Shown in pieces: positions 1 to 7,849 of a stretch of 10,828 nt of DNA. The position numbers and the translations under genes were made by a program. The stretch covers positions 1 through 10,828 of the forward strand of contig QNFC01000033.1 of assembly GCA_003645395.1 (NCBI GenBank), written 5' to 3'. Each line of letters begins with the position of its first letter. Position 1 is the first letter of the stretch. The notes under the pieces were generated by a model. The model saw only the letters and a program-made list of their open reading frames with translations. It made no database searches and was not told the DNA's origin. The DNA is from Gammaproteobacteria bacterium (GTDB lineage Bacteria; Pseudomonadota; Gammaproteobacteria; Immundisolibacterales; Immundisolibacteraceae).

Positions 1-2
1 AG

Positions 3-275
3 CCGTACGAGGGGGGCAGCCAAAAGGCTAGCAATGATCAGCGCAAAGTTCTGGAACCGCCGGGTCATCCTGACCTGTTTACACATCCGTTTGGGTGGTT
101 GAACGTATCAGCAGGAGATCAGCATGGTGAAAAAATCCTACAATTATCGATCGGCCTGCGGGAGCGAATAGATGAGTTGCGGATTAACCTGTCCGGACTC
201 CAGGAAGTGCGGCGCAAATCCCTTACCGACAGCAGGACGGTTATAGTTGGTTATCTATCGGTAACAATCCGGTAA
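3..275 (+). CDS. Possible 3' end of an unrecognised gene (partial, 5' end outside the window)
   Basis: This frame stays open from base 3 to a TAA at 273-275, about 90 codons, while the other two + strand frames close within the first 102 bases. The peptide has no early Met, so any start lies to the left. It reads as a soluble, charged stretch: a Pro/His/Phe-rich part around residues 18-32 (HPDLF, HPFGW), then a probable amphipathic helix around residues 44-72 rich in Leu, Arg and Glu (GLRERIDEL, LQEVRRK). I do not recognise a family. Its last 35 bases overlap the 3' end of the minus-strand PLD gene, a tail-to-tail arrangement. It could be a chance open frame; the protein-like composition argues mildly for a real C-terminus. 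Confidence 0.3.
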   Translation, partial: PYEGGSQKASNDQRKVLEPPGHPDLFTHPFGWLNVSAGDQHGEKILQLSIGLRERIDELRINLSGLQEVRRKSLTDSRTVIVGYLSVTIR

Positions 276-1791
276 AGCCGGAGATAAAACGTTGCCACCA
301 GCTGCTTTCTGGTTCTTTGTCAAAAACCACCTCCTGGCCATTTTCTAATGTGCGCCACCTTAGCTTGCCCTGGTCATTCAAAAAAACTTTATAGGCCTGT
401 GTTGGGGCTACCCGGAACAGCCGGTCGACCAGCGGTTCAGCTAGCTCGGGCGATTCGATGACTACTCCTAGTTCAGTGTTGATATAGGCAGAGCGGGGAT
501 CATAATTAAACGAGCCGATAAATAAGTTGCGACGATCAACGATAAAGGCTTTGGTGTGCAGGGTTGCCGTGGCTGATTTAGCTCCGATAATGTGGGCGCC
601 TTTTACTTTTGCATCCGGTCTCAGCTCATAAATTTCGACCCCGTCTTCCAGCAGGGGTTTGCGTGATGACGCGTAAGCACCATGAACCAGCAACTGATTA
701 TTGGCGGCCAATGAATTGGTGACTATGATGACATTGACGCCGCGTTTTTCCATTTCACCGAACCACTCTATGCTTTTTTTGTTGGGCACAAAGTAGGGGG
801 AGACGATGATTATTTCGTGTTCAGCATTGATCAGGTAATCCCGTAACGGAGTTGTGATCGACGCGGCATTTTCCGCCAGTTCTTTTCGCACCTTATCGGG
901 CGAATCATAGGCCAGAGTATACGGTGCCCAGGTGTAAAGTGCCTCGTTAGACCCAATGTAGTCGAGCACATCTCTGTTGACCGCCGCCGCATAGGGTGTG
1001 CCCTGAATTTCTTCGCGGGATTGCTCAATTGTGGTGCGTAATTCCGCCAACGCCGCGGCAGGATCTTTGGGCATCTTGGCGAATGCAGGGAGGGGTGCTG
1101 CAGCTTCGTGGTTCCAGTAATCGTCAAACATATCAGAGACTTCTGCCACGATCGGGCCAAGGGCCATTACATCGAGATCGCCAAATTTTTTGTCGGGGTT
1201 TACACCAAAATACTCATTGGCAATATTGCGGCCGCCGATCACGGTGATTTGATTGTCCACCGTGAAAGATTTGTTATGCATGCGGCGGTTAATGCGTGAA
1301 AAGCTGGTCGCGGCATCCATAAACCTTGCTGAGCGCCGGGCAAAGGGGTTAAAAATGCGGACCTCAAAGTTTGGGTGAGAATCGAGGGCAGCTAAACCCG
1401 GGTCGTAACCCTGGGTAAACATGTCGTCTAACAGCAGGCGCACCCGTACGCCGCGGTCAGCGGCGCGAAGTAGTGAATTTAAAAAGGCGAAGCCGACGAT
1501 GTCATCGGTGAGTAAATAATATTGGGCATCGATGGTCCGTTCAGCCCACTCGGCCAATAACAGGCGCGCGGCCAGCGCATCAATGCCGTCTCCCTGCGGA
1601 TAAAAAGCAGCCTCTCCCGGGTGTTGTTCAACCAGGCCCACGATCTGTCTGCCAAGATGAGTGTCTTCGGTATCGGTGGGCGCCGTGGATACGGTTTTTG
1701 GATAATCAAAATCGACCGATGCACAGCCAGATAAAACGGCAAGCAATACGCTTAGGCAGAATAGCTTTAGTGAGTTAGTCATTATTGCCAT
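241..1791 (-). CDS. ClsC-like phospholipase D family lipoprotein (PLD paralogue 1)
   Basis: A predicted phosphatidyltransferase or phospholipase of the PLD superfamily, anchored on the periplasmic side by a lipid. The signal peptide ends in the lipobox LSGC with lipid Cys at residue 23, followed by Ala, which does not retain the protein in the inner membrane. Two HKD half-sites are complete: the first has H172, K174, D179 and GGRN at 186-189; the second has H412, K414, D419 and GSFN at 426-429. The flanking RIFNPF and NRRMHNKSF stretches are typical of the ClsC (YmdC) branch. E. coli ClsC makes cardiolipin from phosphatidylglycerol and phosphatidylethanolamine; that activity is inferred here. 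Length, 516 residues, suits the family. The ATG at 1791 shares its A with the stop of the upstream META gene (TAATG) and lacks a clear Shine-Dalgarno, which suggests translational coupling. An ATG three codons later (1782) is an alternative. It is a paralogue of the gene at 2854-4362. Confidence 0.9.
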   Translation of the reverse strand: MAIMTNSLKLFCLSVLLAVLSGCASVDFDYPKTVSTAPTDTEDTHLGRQIVGLVEQHPGEAAFYPQGDGIDALAARLLLAEWAERTIDAQYYLLTDDIVGFAFLNSLLRAADRGVRVRLLLDDMFTQGYDPGLAALDSHPNFEVRIFNPFARRSARFMDAATSFSRINRRMHNKSFTVDNQITVIGGRNIANEYFGVNPDKKFGDLDVMALGPIVAEVSDMFDDYWNHEAAAPLPAFAKMPKDPAAALAELRTTIEQSREEIQGTPYAAAVNRDVLDYIGSNEALYTWAPYTLAYDSPDKVRKELAENAASITTPLRDYLINAEHEIIIVSPYFVPNKKSIEWFGEMEKRGVNVIIVTNSLAANNQLLVHGAYASSRKPLLEDGVEIYELRPDAKVKGAHIIGAKSATATLHTKAFIVDRRNLFIGSFNYDPRSAYINTELGVVIESPELAEPLVDRLFRVAPTQAYKVFLNDQGKLRWRTLENGQEVVFDKEPESSWWQRFISGFTGLLPIDNQL

Positions 1792-2786
1792 TAGTTAGAA
1801 TTATCCGCGTCGTTGCTCTTTGTGGCCTGGTTCCCTAATGTGAAAAGCATTGTGCCGTGCTTTCTCTCTGATTGCCACGAGAGTGCCAGCTTGCCCATCA
1901 TAAACCCGTAGCGGTTGACGCCTGCAAGCAACTTGAGATACTTCTGCTCAAGCGGCATCAGTGGATCGGGGCAGGCCATCCTCGTAGTACCCGATTGACC
2001 AATTTTGATTTCGCCAGGGCCATTGCCGGCTTCAACCCCTGCGAAATATCGATTGCATGGCCCCTGCCCAGCCAGACGGTCGCCGTAGATCTGCAGGGTG
2101 ACCTGCACCGATTCTGGTAGAGGCCCGTTGCGATCGAGCTGAACAAGCTGCCACTCCTTTTCGTCTATATCGGCAAGGGTCAATTGTCCCTCTAGCTGTG
2201 CCTGCCCTTCGATTAATGTATCTTTGCTCAACGACCAGTGGCGGGTGGCTTTTTGGGATGGGCAGCAGGCCGCATCGCCCGGGCCCTGTTGTATGACATC
2301 GAGGATGATCTGCTCGTCATCAATTCGAGCCGAGCGTACCTGCACGCGATCACCAATGGGCGCGACCCCGGTATTGACGATTTCGCCATTACGCCATACG
2401 AATGTTGCCAGATGGCTAAAAACCCCGGAGCCGCCGGAACTTTGCCATAGCATCACCACGGCTTCCGCGGCATCATCGCCATCGAGATCGCCAATTAGAT
2501 AGGAGTCGGGAATCAACCCGACAGATGGGCGCGAAGCCCCACCCGCAGCATAGGGCTCACCTTCCCAACGGCCGTCAGTGAGCGTAATGGGGTGCTGATA
2601 GAGGCCGGAAAAAGTCGCATTGACGATTTGATCCAGTTCTGGTGCGCCCGGGTTTTGAATCTGGGCCGTAGCAGCCGAGTTATCTGTTGGCGAGGGTGTC
2701 GATTGTGAATCGGGTTCTGGTGAGCAGCCGGTAAGCAGGGTGAGTACTATCAGCGCGAGCCCGGTTTTTGATTGATGACTTGTCAA
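1791..2786 (-). CDS. META-domain (HslJ-like) lipoprotein
   Basis: An exported lipoprotein of 331 residues with lipobox LTGC (lipid Cys21, then Ser), followed by a Ser/Thr/Pro-rich linker to about residue 50. Residues about 55-190 form a globular domain with GDLDGD at 99-104 followed by a hydrophobic strand, a pattern found in the N-terminal part of several META-containing envelope proteins, and a Cys-Cys pair at 174-175. Residues about 208-320 match the META/HslJ fold, with GPCNRY at 242-247 and TRMAC at 268-272, whose cysteines are typical of the family. META domains have no known catalytic role; heat-shock and envelope-stress links are known for HslJ. The start is TTG at 2786, chosen because AGAGAGG lies 6 bases upstream and no Met follows before the signal peptide. 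It sits between two PLD paralogues in one apparent operon, so a stabilising or partner role for them is a reasonable guess only. Confidence 0.85.
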   Translation of the reverse strand: MTSHQSKTGLALIVLTLLTGCSPEPDSQSTPSPTDNSAATAQIQNPGAPELDQIVNATFSGLYQHPITLTDGRWEGEPYAAGGASRPSVGLIPDSYLIGDLDGDDAAEAVVMLWQSSGGSGVFSHLATFVWRNGEIVNTGVAPIGDRVQVRSARIDDEQIILDVIQQGPGDAACCPSQKATRHWSLSKDTLIEGQAQLEGQLTLADIDEKEWQLVQLDRNGPLPESVQVTLQIYGDRLAGQGPCNRYFAGVEAGNGPGEIKIGQSGTTRMACPDPLMPLEQKYLKLLAGVNRYGFMMGKLALSWQSERKHGTMLFTLGNQATKSNDADNSN

Positions 2787-2792
2787 TTTACG

Positions 2793-2799
2793 CCTCTCT
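2793..2799 (-). promoter_or_regulatory. Ribosome binding site for the TTG-started META lipoprotein gene
   Basis: On the minus strand AGAGAGG lies 6 bases before the TTG at 2786-2784. It is the best Shine-Dalgarno in the three-gene cluster, and it decides the start, because the frame has no ATG before the hydrophobic signal segment. Confidence 0.6.
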
Positions 2800-2853
2800 A
2801 TTTGGGGTTTTTTATCAGCCCCTACTAATTTCGCAGGCTGTTAGCTGGGTAAG

Positions 2854-4362
2854 TTACATCTCATTTTCGATAGGTAAATGAGCAAAAAACCAGTCTTCGA
2901 TTCTCTGCATAAATGATTGTGCTGGTTGATGTTTCAGAGTGCGGTCATCTGAAATCCACTCTATCTGCCCTGCGTCGGTGAGCCGAAGGTGCCATGCGTT
3001 ACGCGGTAGAAAGTCGGGCGCGGTAGCTTGTCGCAGCTGCTGGTTGAGTGCTTCGCTATCGACGATCAGCCCCATTTCGGTATTGATTTTCAGTGAACGA
3101 GGGTCGAAATTTGCGCTACCGATGAAAACTTTGTTTTGATCAACAATCATAATTTTAGCGTGCAATGCCAGGCTTTTACTTTCTAGCGGTGTTTGCATAT
3201 AGATGTCGCGATCTTTGGCATCGCTGCGCACCTCATATAAATCAGCCCCATGTTCGAGCAATCTACGGATGTGTTTTCGGTAAGCGCTGTGGGCGCTGAC
3301 ATGATTGTTGGAACGAATCGAGTTGGTCAGGATATGGACATTGACTCCGCGCTTTTCCACACGCTCAATGGTTTGTTCAAACTCAGCTGTGGGGATCAGG
3401 TAAGCTGAAATTATCCAGATATCTTCTTCTGCGCTATCCATCAACGCATTGATTTCCAGACCGAGCTGAACGGGTGCTTCAGCCCGGTTGGCAGGATTGT
3501 TTACCGGGGGTTTGTCCAGCAGCAGGCGGGATTTGCCGGGAATGCCCCGTTCGGCCAGGCTCAACCACCGTGCGGTTCTTACCTGCTGGCTTTCTTCCTG
3601 GTGGATGTGGCTGATTGCCGATGGCGGTCTGTCAGTGACGCTTAAAGCGGGATCAAGGTCACGCTGCTGGATAAGCGTGTGAGCGGGGATAGACCAGTCG
3701 TCGTTCCAGTATTGGTCGAAGCCTGCGCTGAGATCGCTCACGCCCGGGCCGCTGACTACCAGTTCCATATCGCGGAAGTTGGCGGTGTCGTGCAAGCCGA
3801 AATATTGGTCGGCTATGTTCCGCCCGCCGATTAGGGCCACATGGCTATCGACAATCATGACTTTGTTGTGCATGCGGTGATTAAGTCGGTGAAAAGCGCC
3901 CAGATTAAGAATTTCGCGGGTCACAACACTGTCTGACCGACGCTTGTAGGGATTAAAAATACGAAACTCGATATTGGCGTGGGCATCAATCTTTGCAACG
4001 CTGGCATCGGCCCCATACAGGAATGAGTCATCGATCAAAATACGGATACGCACGCCGCGTTCTGCCGCTGCCAGCAGGTGACTTGATACCGCTTCGCCGA
4101 CCCGGTCGAATTCCCAGAGGAAAGATTGCAGGTCAATACTTTGGGTGGCGCTATCAATGGCGCGCAGTCGCCAGTCCAATGCCGACGCGCCGTCGTTCAG
4201 TAAAAAATGCCAGTCATCACTACGCAAAGATTCGAGATCCGTCCACAGTTGGCTTTTAGACGGTGTAGCGGCGGCTTCCGGCATCTGGTGTACGGGCTCA
4301 AGCGTGCCTGCGCAGCCGGCCAGTATAGAAAGGCTAAAACTGAGGAAGGCGATGTGACGCAT
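2854..4362 (-). CDS. ClsC-like phospholipase D family lipoprotein (PLD paralogue 2)
   Basis: The second PLD-superfamily lipoprotein and first gene of the minus-strand cluster. From the ATG at 4362 it has 502 residues, a signal peptide MRHIAFLSF... with lipobox LAGC (lipid Cys17, then Ala), and two intact HKD half-sites: H165, K167, D172 with GGRN, and H401, K403, D408 with GSAN. It shares with paralogue 1 the RGVR.R.L.DD, RIFNP, RMHNK and IGGRNIA..YFG blocks and the DPRS...NTE.G segment after the second HKD; the region between the half-sites (about residues 225-300) has diverged. Function is as for the ClsC branch, by inference. The frame runs back to an ATG at 4428, but that start would put 22 extra residues before the signal peptide and would run into the -35 of the divergent cti promoter. 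A TTG at 4377, with AGAGG 9 bases upstream, is a credible alternative. A 67-base gap separates its stop from the META gene. Confidence 0.88.
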   Translation of the reverse strand: MRHIAFLSFSLSILAGCAGTLEPVHQMPEAAATPSKSQLWTDLESLRSDDWHFLLNDGASALDWRLRAIDSATQSIDLQSFLWEFDRVGEAVSSHLLAAAERGVRIRILIDDSFLYGADASVAKIDAHANIEFRIFNPYKRRSDSVVTREILNLGAFHRLNHRMHNKVMIVDSHVALIGGRNIADQYFGLHDTANFRDMELVVSGPGVSDLSAGFDQYWNDDWSIPAHTLIQQRDLDPALSVTDRPPSAISHIHQEESQQVRTARWLSLAERGIPGKSRLLLDKPPVNNPANRAEAPVQLGLEINALMDSAEEDIWIISAYLIPTAEFEQTIERVEKRGVNVHILTNSIRSNNHVSAHSAYRKHIRRLLEHGADLYEVRSDAKDRDIYMQTPLESKSLALHAKIMIVDQNKVFIGSANFDPRSLKINTEMGLIVDSEALNQQLRQATAPDFLPRNAWHLRLTDAGQIEWISDDRTLKHQPAQSFMQRIEDWFFAHLPIENEM

Positions 4363-4421
4363 AACTGACAGTATCAAAAGGTGTTGCCTCTGTGCTGGGG
4401 GGCTGTCTAACGCAGCCGTAA

Positions 4422-4450
4422 TGGTCATCTGCGGGGTAACTATCTATAAT
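4422..4450 (+). promoter_or_regulatory. Predicted sigma-70 promoter for cti
   Basis: A perfect TATAAT at 4445-4450 is preceded, after a 17-base spacer, by TGGTCA at 4422-4427 (4 of 6 matches to TTGACA). Transcription would begin near 4457, giving a leader of about 42 bases to the ATG at 4499. This excludes the longer cti reading frame that begins at 4421. The divergent PLD gene must be transcribed from the same 136-base interval, but I could not single out its promoter. Confidence 0.55.
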
Positions 4451-4498
4451 TTAGTGCGCATTTTATCTTCATTTACATTATGGAAAATTAACCAGCTT

Positions 4499-6862
4499 AT
4501 GAGGAACCGATATCGAGATCTGCTGACCGGCAAACACTGGCTGCTTTTAGTCATCTTGATCAGCGGCTGTGCCGCTGTTGGTACCCGAGAGTTTGGCAAG
4601 CTGTACGGTCCTGCTGAACCCCATGAGCGGGCCGTCGCAGTGCTGCCGGCTGGCGACACTGATTATTGGACCGAAGTAAAGCCGATACTGGAAAATCGGT
4701 GTGTGGTCTGCCACGGCTGTTACGACGCACCTTGCCAGTTAAAACTAAGCTCGATTGAAGGTATTGAACGCGGTGGGAGTAAAGCCGAAGTTTACGCCAC
4801 GCGGATTAGGGAAGCGCAGCCCACACGCATCTTTGAAGATGCGCACTCGGTCGCCGGGTGGCGGGAGAAAGGTTTTTATCCGGTCCTCAACGAGCGGGCA
4901 GATACCCCAGATGCCAATCGGGAAGCCAGTGTTATGTATCGCATGCTGGCGCTAAAAGACCAGAACCCCTTGCCAGATGTGAAGCAATTGCCAGACAGTT
5001 TTGATCTGTCACTGGAGCGCGACCAGTCCTGCGCTGCGGACGATACCTTTGATAAATTTACCAAAGAGCACCCGTTGTGGGGCATGCCCTATGCGTTGCC
5101 TGGACTGCCGGATGCTGAGCAGGACGTGCTGAAGCGCTGGATCGAGCAGGGTGCGGTGTATACGAAGAGACCGCCGTTAGCGCTAGAATATGTCGAACAT
5201 ATTAAGCAGTGGGAGGCCTTTATTAATGGTGATTCACTCAAAGAGCAGCTGGTCGCTCGCTACCTTTTTGAACACCTCTATTTTGCCCATCTCTATTTCC
5301 CCGACCTGGATAACCAAGCGTTTTTCACTGTGGTCCGCTCGGCTACGCCGCCAGGCGAGCCTATCGAGTTAATTGTGACTCGTCGGCCTTACGATGACCC
5401 GGGAGTCGAGCGTGTTTATTACCGGATTCAGCCGGTTCTCAGTACCATCGTTACCAAAACCCACATGCCCTACCGGCTTGATGAACAGCGCATGCAACGC
5501 TGGCAATCACTGTTTGTCGACGAACCCTATGAGGTCACTCAATTACCGTCCTATGTGGCGGAGTATGCGTCTAATCCTTTTATCACTTTTGATGAGATGC
5601 CAACTCATTCTCGCTATCAGTTTCTGCTCGATGAAGCCCAGTTCACCATCATGGCGTTTATTAAAGGAACAGTGTGCCGAGGCCAGGTAGCGCTAAGCGT
5701 AATTCAGGATGATTTTTGGGTGTTTTTCACGAACCCTGACAGCCCTTCACTGGGGCTTATGGAAGACTTCATGGCACAACGGAATGAGTCTCTGCAGATG
5801 CCGGCGGCAATCGGCAGTGTTTTTCGGCCACTAACCCGCTGGAGGCAATATAAAAAGCAACAGCAGTCTATGTTGAGTGATCGTGATCAGTATATTGCAG
5901 CCCACGTACCGCCGGATGCGATCAGTCTGGATTTGGTCTGGGATGGCGATGGCGTTAATGATAATGCTGCGCTGACCGTATTCAGGCATTTCGACAGCGC
6001 GACGGTCGAAAAAGGGCTGCTTGGGCAAACACCGAAGACGGCGTGGGTAATTGGTTACGGCATATTGGAGCGTATTCACTATCTGCTGGTGGCGGGTTAT
6101 GACGTGTTTGGTAATGTCGGGCATCAGTTAATGACGCGCCTTTATATGGATTTTCTGCGTATGGAAGCCGAGACTAACTTTTTGCAGATGTTGCCGGCCG
6201 CCGCTCGGGCTCGGGAGCGGGATCTCTGGTATCAGGGTATTGACGCGGAAGAGATTAAAACCCATTTGACGTTGCCAGTTTTCGAGAAAAATTCGGTACC
6301 GAACATTGACTATAAAACCGATGATCAAAAACAGGAGCTATTTGCTATGTTGGAACAGCGGCTGAAGGCCGTGTTACCGACGAAGCATGAGTTATCCGCG
6401 ATTAGTTCACCGGAAATACGTAACGAATTAGAGCGTCTTCACCCGCTTAAAGGCAGGCCAGTCAACCTTATGCCCGAGGTCGCCTTTGTGCAAATCCACA
6501 GTGCGACGGGCGATGAGTATGTAAGCCTGGTGGCTAATCGTGCTTATTCGAGCATGACATCGATGCTCAAAGAGCAGAAGAATCGCCTGCCTGCGGATGA
6601 CACCCTGTCGGTGATTCCCGGTTTCATTGGTGCCTACCCCAACACGTTTTATCGGGTGGATGCGAGCGAGCTGGGCGATTTTGTCGATGCAATAAGTAGC
6701 CTCGAAGTCGAAAGCGATTACGCTGATCTGCTTGATGATTACGGAGTAAGGCGAACGGATCCAGATTTCTGGCCGAATAGCGATACCTTCCATCAGGCCT
6801 ATTGGCAGCTCAATCCTCTGACATCAGGCATGCTCGACTTTAATCGTCTGGAAAATCGCTGA
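4499..6862 (+). CDS. cti: Fatty acid cis/trans isomerase (Cti), lipoprotein form
   Basis: Cti converts cis double bonds of membrane phospholipid acyl chains to trans in place, without ATP, at the periplasmic side; in Pseudomonas and Vibrio it rigidifies the membrane against solvents and heat. The 787-residue protein has the family's size and its c-type haem motif CVVCH at residues 68-72, within a run continuing GCYDAPCQLKL that is typical of Cti. A cytochrome-like helix (DVLKRWIEQGA) lies near residue 210, and the diagnostic C-terminal blocks LDLVWDGDG (from 477) and ERIHYLLVAGYDVFGNVGHQ (from 524) are present. The start at 4499 is chosen over the in-frame ATG at 4421 because it places a compact signal peptide first (MRNRYRDLL... 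with lipobox ISGC, lipid Cys24) and lies 42 bases after a good promoter. No clear Shine-Dalgarno is seen. The lipobox predicts lipid anchoring. Haem attachment implies a Ccm system elsewhere in the genome. Confidence 0.96.
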   Translation: MRNRYRDLLTGKHWLLLVILISGCAAVGTREFGKLYGPAEPHERAVAVLPAGDTDYWTEVKPILENRCVVCHGCYDAPCQLKLSSIEGIERGGSKAEVYATRIREAQPTRIFEDAHSVAGWREKGFYPVLNERADTPDANREASVMYRMLALKDQNPLPDVKQLPDSFDLSLERDQSCAADDTFDKFTKEHPLWGMPYALPGLPDAEQDVLKRWIEQGAVYTKRPPLALEYVEHIKQWEAFINGDSLKEQLVARYLFEHLYFAHLYFPDLDNQAFFTVVRSATPPGEPIELIVTRRPYDDPGVERVYYRIQPVLSTIVTKTHMPYRLDEQRMQRWQSLFVDEPYEVTQLPSYVAEYASNPFITFDEMPTHSRYQFLLDEAQFTIMAFIKGTVCRGQVALSVIQDDFWVFFTNPDSPSLGLMEDFMAQRNESLQMPAAIGSVFRPLTRWRQYKKQQQSMLSDRDQYIAAHVPPDAISLDLVWDGDGVNDNAALTVFRHFDSATVEKGLLGQTPKTAWVIGYGILERIHYLLVAGYDVFGNVGHQLMTRLYMDFLRMEAETNFLQMLPAAARARERDLWYQGIDAEEIKTHLTLPVFEKNSVPNIDYKTDDQKQELFAMLEQRLKAVLPTKHELSAISSPEIRNELERLHPLKGRPVNLMPEVAFVQIHSATGDEYVSLVANRAYSSMTSMLKEQKNRLPADDTLSVIPGFIGAYPNTFYRVDASELGDFVDAISSLEVESDYADLLDDYGVRRTDPDFWPNSDTFHQAYWQLNPLTSGMLDFNRLENR

Positions 6863-6988
6863 GGTTGGTTTTTGAACTATTAGCAGTGGATCGAACTCTT
6901 AACCTGCCGGTTTACGGGCGCTAGCAAGTGTTCGAAAGGGATTTTTAACGGTTTTTTTATCTGCATAGACCAGGGGTGCGCGCAGGGT

Positions 6989-7849
6989 ATGAGCCTTCGA
7001 ATAAAAATTGTTGTGACGGTGATTTTGCTGGTGCAGATTTCTGGCTGCGCCAGTTTTTCTGCCTCGCGGGATGATAATAGTCAGGAGAGCTTTGCTGCTC
7101 ATGACCGCGACATCGCGGTAGACGTTGCCAGTTGCGGCGGTCGTCTGGGCACCATGCCAGAGAATGTGGAGGCGGAGCTTGATGCTGCCAGCATTGGGTT
7201 TATGAACTGGAACATGAAGAAAGGGGAGCTGGCCAACTGGCGCAGCGATTTTGGCGAGCTAGGGCAAGGTAAAGACCTCGTGTTAATTCAGGAGGCCGTG
7301 CTCAGTTCCGACTTTACTGACGCAATCGACGGTTTGGAGCATTGGTCTTTTAGTCCTGGGTATCGGAGTTCGGGCCAGTTGACTGGTGTGATGACCTTGA
7401 GCCGTAGCGAACCATTGGTTCAGTGCAACCTGAGTACTTTGGAGCCCTGGTTAGGGACACCCAAGGCAACGATTATCACCGAGTATGGGCTGACCGGTAC
7501 CGGCGAAACTCTGGTAGTTGTGAATGACCACGGCGTGAATTTCACCCTGGGGGTTACCGAATTCCAGACACAGATCGAACAGATCAGACAGATTTTGAGT
7601 GATCACCAGGGGCCGGTGATTTTGTCTGGAGATTTCAACACCTGGCGGAAAAAACGGTTAACCGTTTTAAACGAGCTCGCCGAGGACCTTGATCTTGAGC
7701 CACTCCAGTTTGAGGAGGACCATCGTAAAACCGTATTTGGTTTTCGCCTCGATCATAGTTATGTTCGTGGCCTGAACGTGGGCTCTACTGGCACACGTAG
7801 CGTGCAAAGCTCTGATCACAACCCGATGTCGGCATGGTTTGGGATATGA
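6989..7849 (+). CDS. YafD-like endonuclease/exonuclease/phosphatase (EEP) superfamily lipoprotein
   Basis: A 286-residue metal-dependent phosphodiesterase-fold protein. The signal peptide ends in lipobox ISGC (lipid Cys20, then Ala), so the enzyme is predicted to act in the periplasm. The EEP motifs occur in order: NWN around 73-75, LIQEA with the metal-binding Glu102, NDHGVNF at 179-185 (Asn and catalytic-type His181), SGDFNTW at 213-219 (Asp215, Asn217), LDH at 254-256 and SSDHNP at 274-279 (Asp276, His277). The blocks GVMTLS, VNFTLGV and GDFNTW resemble E. coli YafD. The substrate is unknown: the superfamily includes nucleases, sphingomyelinases and inositol-phosphate phosphatases. The gap to cti is 126 bases with no convincing terminator, so co-transcription is possible. 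The 3' end overlaps the next gene as ATGA. Confidence 0.88.
   Translation: MSLRIKIVVTVILLVQISGCASFSASRDDNSQESFAAHDRDIAVDVASCGGRLGTMPENVEAELDAASIGFMNWNMKKGELANWRSDFGELGQGKDLVLIQEAVLSSDFTDAIDGLEHWSFSPGYRSSGQLTGVMTLSRSEPLVQCNLSTLEPWLGTPKATIITEYGLTGTGETLVVVNDHGVNFTLGVTEFQTQIEQIRQILSDHQGPVILSGDFNTWRKKRLTVLNELAEDLDLEPLQFEEDHRKTVFGFRLDHSYVRGLNVGSTGTRSVQSSDHNPMSAWFGI

Noticed and set aside
2804..2822. GGGG...CCCC hairpin in the gap between PLD paralogue 2 and the META gene
   Set aside because: Only 4 bp of stem and an 11-base A/T-rich loop; too weak to call a terminator or processing site.
5831..6793. Minus-strand open frames of 66-121 codons inside cti
   Set aside because: They are antisense to strongly conserved Cti blocks, lack recognisable domains, and are explained as shadows of the cti frame.
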